DNA of 9,314 nucleotides from Bifidobacterium breve. Its GTDB lineage: Bacteria; Actinomycetota; Actinomycetes; S36-B12. The stretch spans positions 1 to 9,314 of the forward strand of contig CAMDKJ010000055.1 in NCBI GenBank assembly GCA_945900705.1, given 5' to 3'. Shown here in pieces: positions 6,685 through 9,314 of this stretch. How positions within the stretch are numbered: the stretch's first letter is position 1; each line of letters begins with the position of its first letter. The notes beneath the pieces were generated by a model. That model ran no database searches. It was not told the DNA's origin and saw nothing but the letters and a program-made list of their open reading frames with translations. A program made the position numbers and the translations under genes.

Positions 6685-8613
6685 TCAACTTAAGCTCAAT
6701 GACGGTTCGGGAGTGGCCGGCACTAACACCGGTACCGATTTTGATGGCGCCGCTGACGGTGAGTCGGTCGGCACCGCGGCCGGTGAGTCGGTCGGCACCG
6801 CTGACGGTGAGTCGGTCGGCACCGCCGATGGAGAAACCAACGGCACCGCGGCCGGTGACTGCGGCTCACTTCCGGTCACTGAACCGACCGAGCATGGTGC
6901 AGTCGTGCCATCACTGCGGGTGTAGGTGCAGGTGGTCGGAGTTGAAGTGCCAGTCTCACCGAAAGCCACCGCCGCATCGCTGGTGGTCATCGTTAACTTC
7001 CCGTTAGCAACTACGAGGCATCCCGGTTGCGCACACCCGGCATCTTGGCCCACCCAAGTAACTGTGCTATTCCAAGGAGACAACACCACCGTCATCGGGT
7101 AGGGCACACTCGACCCACTGACTGAAATCGTGGTCTGACCTGACGTGCGTGCAATATCAACACCAACCGTGCCGGCCGGAGGCGGTGTTGGCTGCGGTGG
7201 GCCCGGTGGGCTGGTCGGGCAAGGGTTGCCGCTGAGGCCAGCCTGGAAGCTACTCACGAATAAATAACCTGGATCAGCGTCAGGTGCCTGTGGGCCCACC
7301 TTCCACCAACCTAGGCTGCTCACGTTGCCCGCTTTGGCGATTGACGCACCGAGGGCGCAGGCATTAGCGGTGGTGAAGTCTTCACCTGAACCCTGTGCGC
7401 CAAGTGCTGGAGTTACGCCGACCGGGAGGTTAGGGAACTGCCCCTGCGTAGCCTGCAGTGATGCAAATACCGTTGCACCCATATCTGGCTCGTTAGAGCC
7501 GAACCACATTGCCATGGCATTGAGGCTCAGGTTTTTAACACCGGCGTTAACGAAGTCATTGACGACACTGACCGCTGCTTGAGGTAAACCATCGGGCAAG
7601 GTTCCGAGGGTCAAACTTATTTGTAGCTCTGGGTGCGCCTTTTGCAGGGCTGCCACAGCTGCTGCGCGTCGCTGGGAGTTTGCCTGGTTGTACACGATGC
7701 CACCTGAAGCTTCGATGTCGAAGTCCAGGCGATCAAGGTTGAGGCCGCTGACAATTTGCTCGAATGCCACCTGCAGTTTCACTACATCAGTGCAGTTGGC
7801 GCTGAGATCATCCGGCCCACCTTCTGGTGCCGATTGGCCACCGATTGATGGAATCACTCGGCCACCGGCTGACTGGAAAGCCGTGATCGCCGCGGCAACT
7901 GTGCCACCGGTGACCGGCTGATTGGCTCCGCCCCACTGTGGCACGCACGGCGCTGATTGGGTAATGAACCCGGCCGAGAAGTTTTTCAGGCCCGTCGCGC
8001 TACCCATACCGACAAAGTCAGGCACCGGCCAGCCGCCCGCATCTACATAAGGTGCTACAAGGACATTAGACGGCCAATCACTGGACGGTAGCGAACTTGC
8101 CCCGTCGATAAATAGTGATGCACTGTTAAATTTCAGGGGTGGAGTAGACCGCTGCGAACCAACTACGCCATTTAAGGTTTCAGAGATTGCTTCATCGGCC
8201 AAGATAGTTGCCGGATAAGAGACCACATTGCCGGTCATTGTTGGGTTACCGAGAGTCATGACAACTGAGTCTTCGGCCCCGGCCGGATTGAGCTCCACGA
8301 GAACCGCGTTTGGCGCATCACCTCCGAACGATTCATTCCATGACTTGACAACCGACGAGGTGCTGAGCACCTTTGCTGAGCGGACCGGACGATCCGTGAA
8401 GGCCAACGTGTTTGGGTCGACTCCGGTAAGGGCCAGCGTGTAACTGCCGTCAGCATTCTTACTGAGGAACCCACCATCAGCCGACTGGGAGAACAGCCAA
8501 GACTCACCCGCCGAGGAGTCAGAAGCCGGCTTTGCTACCACCCAAACCCCCGCAGCAGCAAGAAGAACAGCAGCAACAACAATCCCGGCGATCCAGCCTT
8601 CACGTTTTGTCAT
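6685..8613 (-). CDS. Membrane-anchored GH18 chitinase-like protein
   Basis: ATG at 8613, with AGGA seven bases before it, gives 642 residues; an ATG 13 codons upstream is less likely. Order: basic start and single hydrophobic segment (7-27), either signal peptide or anchor; a beta-rich domain (about 37-139; SYTLALTGVDPNTLAFTDRP) that I recall from other uncharacterised secreted proteins; a GH18 barrel (about 183-457); a Pro-rich linker (465-482); a C-terminal domain with four Cys (527, 532, 562, 574); and a low-complexity Ser/Pro tail with SAVPTDSP repeats. The barrel has the perfect catalytic pattern DRLDFDIE (residues 294-301, acid Glu301), which supports hydrolysis of chitin-like beta-1,4-GlcNAc polymers outside the cell. 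However, the strand-6 segment usually like MTMDYG or MTYD reads MAMWFG, so a key Asp is missing. The role could be chitin use, cell-surface remodelling or carbohydrate binding. The gene follows coaX after 139 bases and probably has its own promoter. Confidence 0.85.
   Translation of the reverse strand: MTKREGWIAGIVVAAVLLAAAGVWVVAKPASDSSAGESWLFSQSADGGFLSKNADGSYTLALTGVDPNTLAFTDRPVRSAKVLSTSSVVKSWNESFGGDAPNAVLVELNPAGAEDSVVMTLGNPTMTGNVVSYPATILADEAISETLNGVVGSQRSTPPLKFNSASLFIDGASSLPSSDWPSNVLVAPYVDAGGWPVPDFVGMGSATGLKNFSAGFITQSAPCVPQWGGANQPVTGGTVAAAITAFQSAGGRVIPSIGGQSAPEGGPDDLSANCTDVVKLQVAFEQIVSGLNLDRLDFDIEASGGIVYNQANSQRRAAAVAALQKAHPELQISLTLGTLPDGLPQAAVSVVNDFVNAGVKNLSLNAMAMWFGSNEPDMGATVFASLQATQGQFPNLPVGVTPALGAQGSGEDFTTANACALGASIAKAGNVSSLGWWKVGPQAPDADPGYLFVSSFQAGLSGNPCPTSPPGPPQPTPPPAGTVGVDIARTSGQTTISVSGSSVPYPMTVVLSPWNSTVTWVGQDAGCAQPGCLVVANGKLTMTTSDAAVAFGETGTSTPTTCTYTRSDGTTAPCSVGSVTGSEPQSPAAVPLVSPSAVPTDSPSAVPTDSPAAVPTDSPSAAPSKSVPVLVPATPEPSLSLS
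6752..6847. repeat. 24-bp tandem repeats in the GH18 gene tail
   Basis: Four consecutive 24-base units lie at 6752-6775, 6776-6799, 6800-6823 and 6824-6847. The first and third are identical, the second differs only near its first bases, and the fourth is diverged. They encode the octapeptide (S/A)-A-V-P-T-D-S-P on the minus strand. The DNA-level identity points to recent expansion and possible length variation between strains. The encoded stretch is probably an extended cell-wall-spanning tail. Confidence 0.92.
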
Positions 8614-8752
8614 GTGGTGATCCTGCGATGCAACTTTAAAAAAAGCAAGCACAGCGCATAACCATTTTCCAAAGTTGTGAAAAATGTGAGGATAACCCCA
8701 CCTTAAGCAGGAAATTTCACTTTAAGACGCGAGCCAGGGGCCGCCTACACCG
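8614..8752. promoter_or_regulatory. Spacer between coaX and the GH18 gene with an imperfect dyad
   Basis: The spacer is richer in A and T than the genes around it and should carry the GH18 promoter. At 8702-8726 there is an imperfect dyad: CTTAAG and TTTAAG arms around a perfect GAAATTTC core (8711-8718), about 100 bases before the start codon. This suits an operator or activator site. No clear -35/-10 pair can be named, and no hairpin with a T-run marks the end of coaX. Confidence 0.35.
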
Positions 8753-9314
8753 TCACAGATTCTTTTCGAACACCAACCGCAGGCCAATCAAGGTTAAATC
8801 AGGTTCGTGATGGGTAATTGTGCGCGACTCGGGCACCACAATCGGAGCCAGCCCACCAGTTGCCACAACCGCGGTCAACTCATCAAGTTCCTCGCGAATA
8901 CGATCCACTAGACCATCAACTTGACCCGCGAACCCGTAAAGGGCACCCGACTGCAGCGCCTCTACGGTGTTCTTGCCAATTGGTGAGCGCGGGCGCACCA
9001 ATTCAACTTTGCGCAATTGCGCAGCGCGCTGGGCGAGGGCATCAAGGGATATCTCGATGCCAGGAGCGAGCGCCCCACCCAAAAACTCACCCTTCGCTGA
9101 AACAACGTCGAGGTTTGTCGAGGTGCCGAAGTCAACAACAATGCACGGGCCACCAAATAAATGGTGAGCCGCCAAAGTGTTAACAATGCGGTCAGCGCCA
9201 ACCTCTTTAGGGTTATCAGTCAAGATCGGCACGCCAGTCTTGATACCAGGTTCGATGATGATTGTTGGGATACCGTTGTAGTAGCGATCGAGCATCAGGC
9301 GCATCTCACTTAGC
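8753..9314 (-). CDS. coaX: Type III pantothenate kinase (5' end beyond window)
   Basis: The C-terminal 186 residues are present of a family usually about 255-270 long; the missing start includes the first phosphate loop (DVGNT). CoaX phosphorylates pantothenate in the first step of coenzyme A synthesis, in the cytoplasm as a dimer, with an ASKHA fold and a need for monovalent cation. Conserved blocks, in order, are the segment after YYNGIPTIIIEPG, then TGVPILTDNPKEVGADRIVN, VVDFGTSTNLDVV, GEFLGGALAPGIEIS, RSPIGKNTVEALQSG, YGFAGQVDG, ATGGLAP and LTLIGLRLVFEKN. The adenosine/phosphate loop reads GTSTNLD, where many active enzymes have GTATTFD. The frame remains open to the window end, and an internal ATG at 9304 is not the true start. 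The stop lies 139 bases before the GH18 gene. Confidence 0.93.
   Translation of the reverse strand, partial: LSEMRLMLDRYYNGIPTIIIEPGIKTGVPILTDNPKEVGADRIVNTLAAHHLFGGPCIVVDFGTSTNLDVVSAKGEFLGGALAPGIEISLDALAQRAAQLRKVELVRPRSPIGKNTVEALQSGALYGFAGQVDGLVDRIREELDELTAVVATGGLAPIVVPESRTITHHEPDLTLIGLRLVFEKNL

Noticed and set aside
6713..6925. Plus-strand ORF with DGESVGTA repeats
   Set aside because: It is the antisense reading of the GH18 tail repeats; any frame through a 24-bp repeat gives a periodic peptide.
8614..8660. A-run near 8637-8644 as a coaX terminator
   Set aside because: On the minus strand it gives a T-run, but no stable stem precedes it and it lies close to the GH18 start.
8671..8700. TTGTGA...GTGAGGATAAC resembling a lac operator half
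   Set aside because: Only one half-like string is present, without the dyad partner, and there is no LacI gene next to it.

Overview
The window looks like chromosomal DNA of an actinobacterium with moderately high GC. Three things suggest this: a DUF501 protein next to an exopolyphosphatase (an arrangement typical of Actinobacteria), an N-acetylglutamate synthase of the short stand-alone GNAT type known from mycobacteria, and a cell-wall amidase of an actinobacterial subfamily. The placement rests on remembered families, not on a search. No RNA gene, IS element, CRISPR array or prophage gene is visible, and gene density is high.

Left part (minus strand, read from 5905 down to 1): a long collinear series, apparently one transcription unit. 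It starts with a possible 25-codon leader ORF and continues lysS (lysyl-tRNA synthetase), argA-like N-acetylglutamate synthase, a secreted N-acetylmuramoyl-L-alanine amidase, DUF501, Ppx/GppA phosphatase, a LacI-family regulator and a dienelactone hydrolase cut by the window edge. The middle genes overlap by 1 to 4 bases (GTGA/TGATG, ATGA, ATGA), so translational coupling is likely. The themes are translation, arginine synthesis, peptidoglycan cleavage and polyphosphate/(p)ppGpp metabolism. The LacI regulator and the hydrolase look like an accessory pair attached to the end.

Middle: a divergent 180-bp spacer (5817-5996) separates lysS from a plus-strand HAD-family hydrolase (5997-6674). The HAD protein has His in place of the second Asp of its catalytic motif I. 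It converges, with only 10 bases between stop codons, on a large minus-strand membrane-anchored GH18 chitinase-like protein (6685-8613) ending in a proline/serine repeat tail.

Right part: a 139-bp AT-richer spacer with an imperfect dyad, then the 3' part of coaX (type III pantothenate kinase), truncated by the window end. coaX and lysS lie near each other in other Actinobacteria, so the HAD and GH18 genes may be lineage-specific insertions into that neighbourhood.

I see no clear new multi-gene system. The best leads are the leader ORF before an SD-less lysS start, the altered catalytic positions in the HAD and GH18 proteins, and a 17-bp triplication at the lacI terminus that places stop codons in all three frames.
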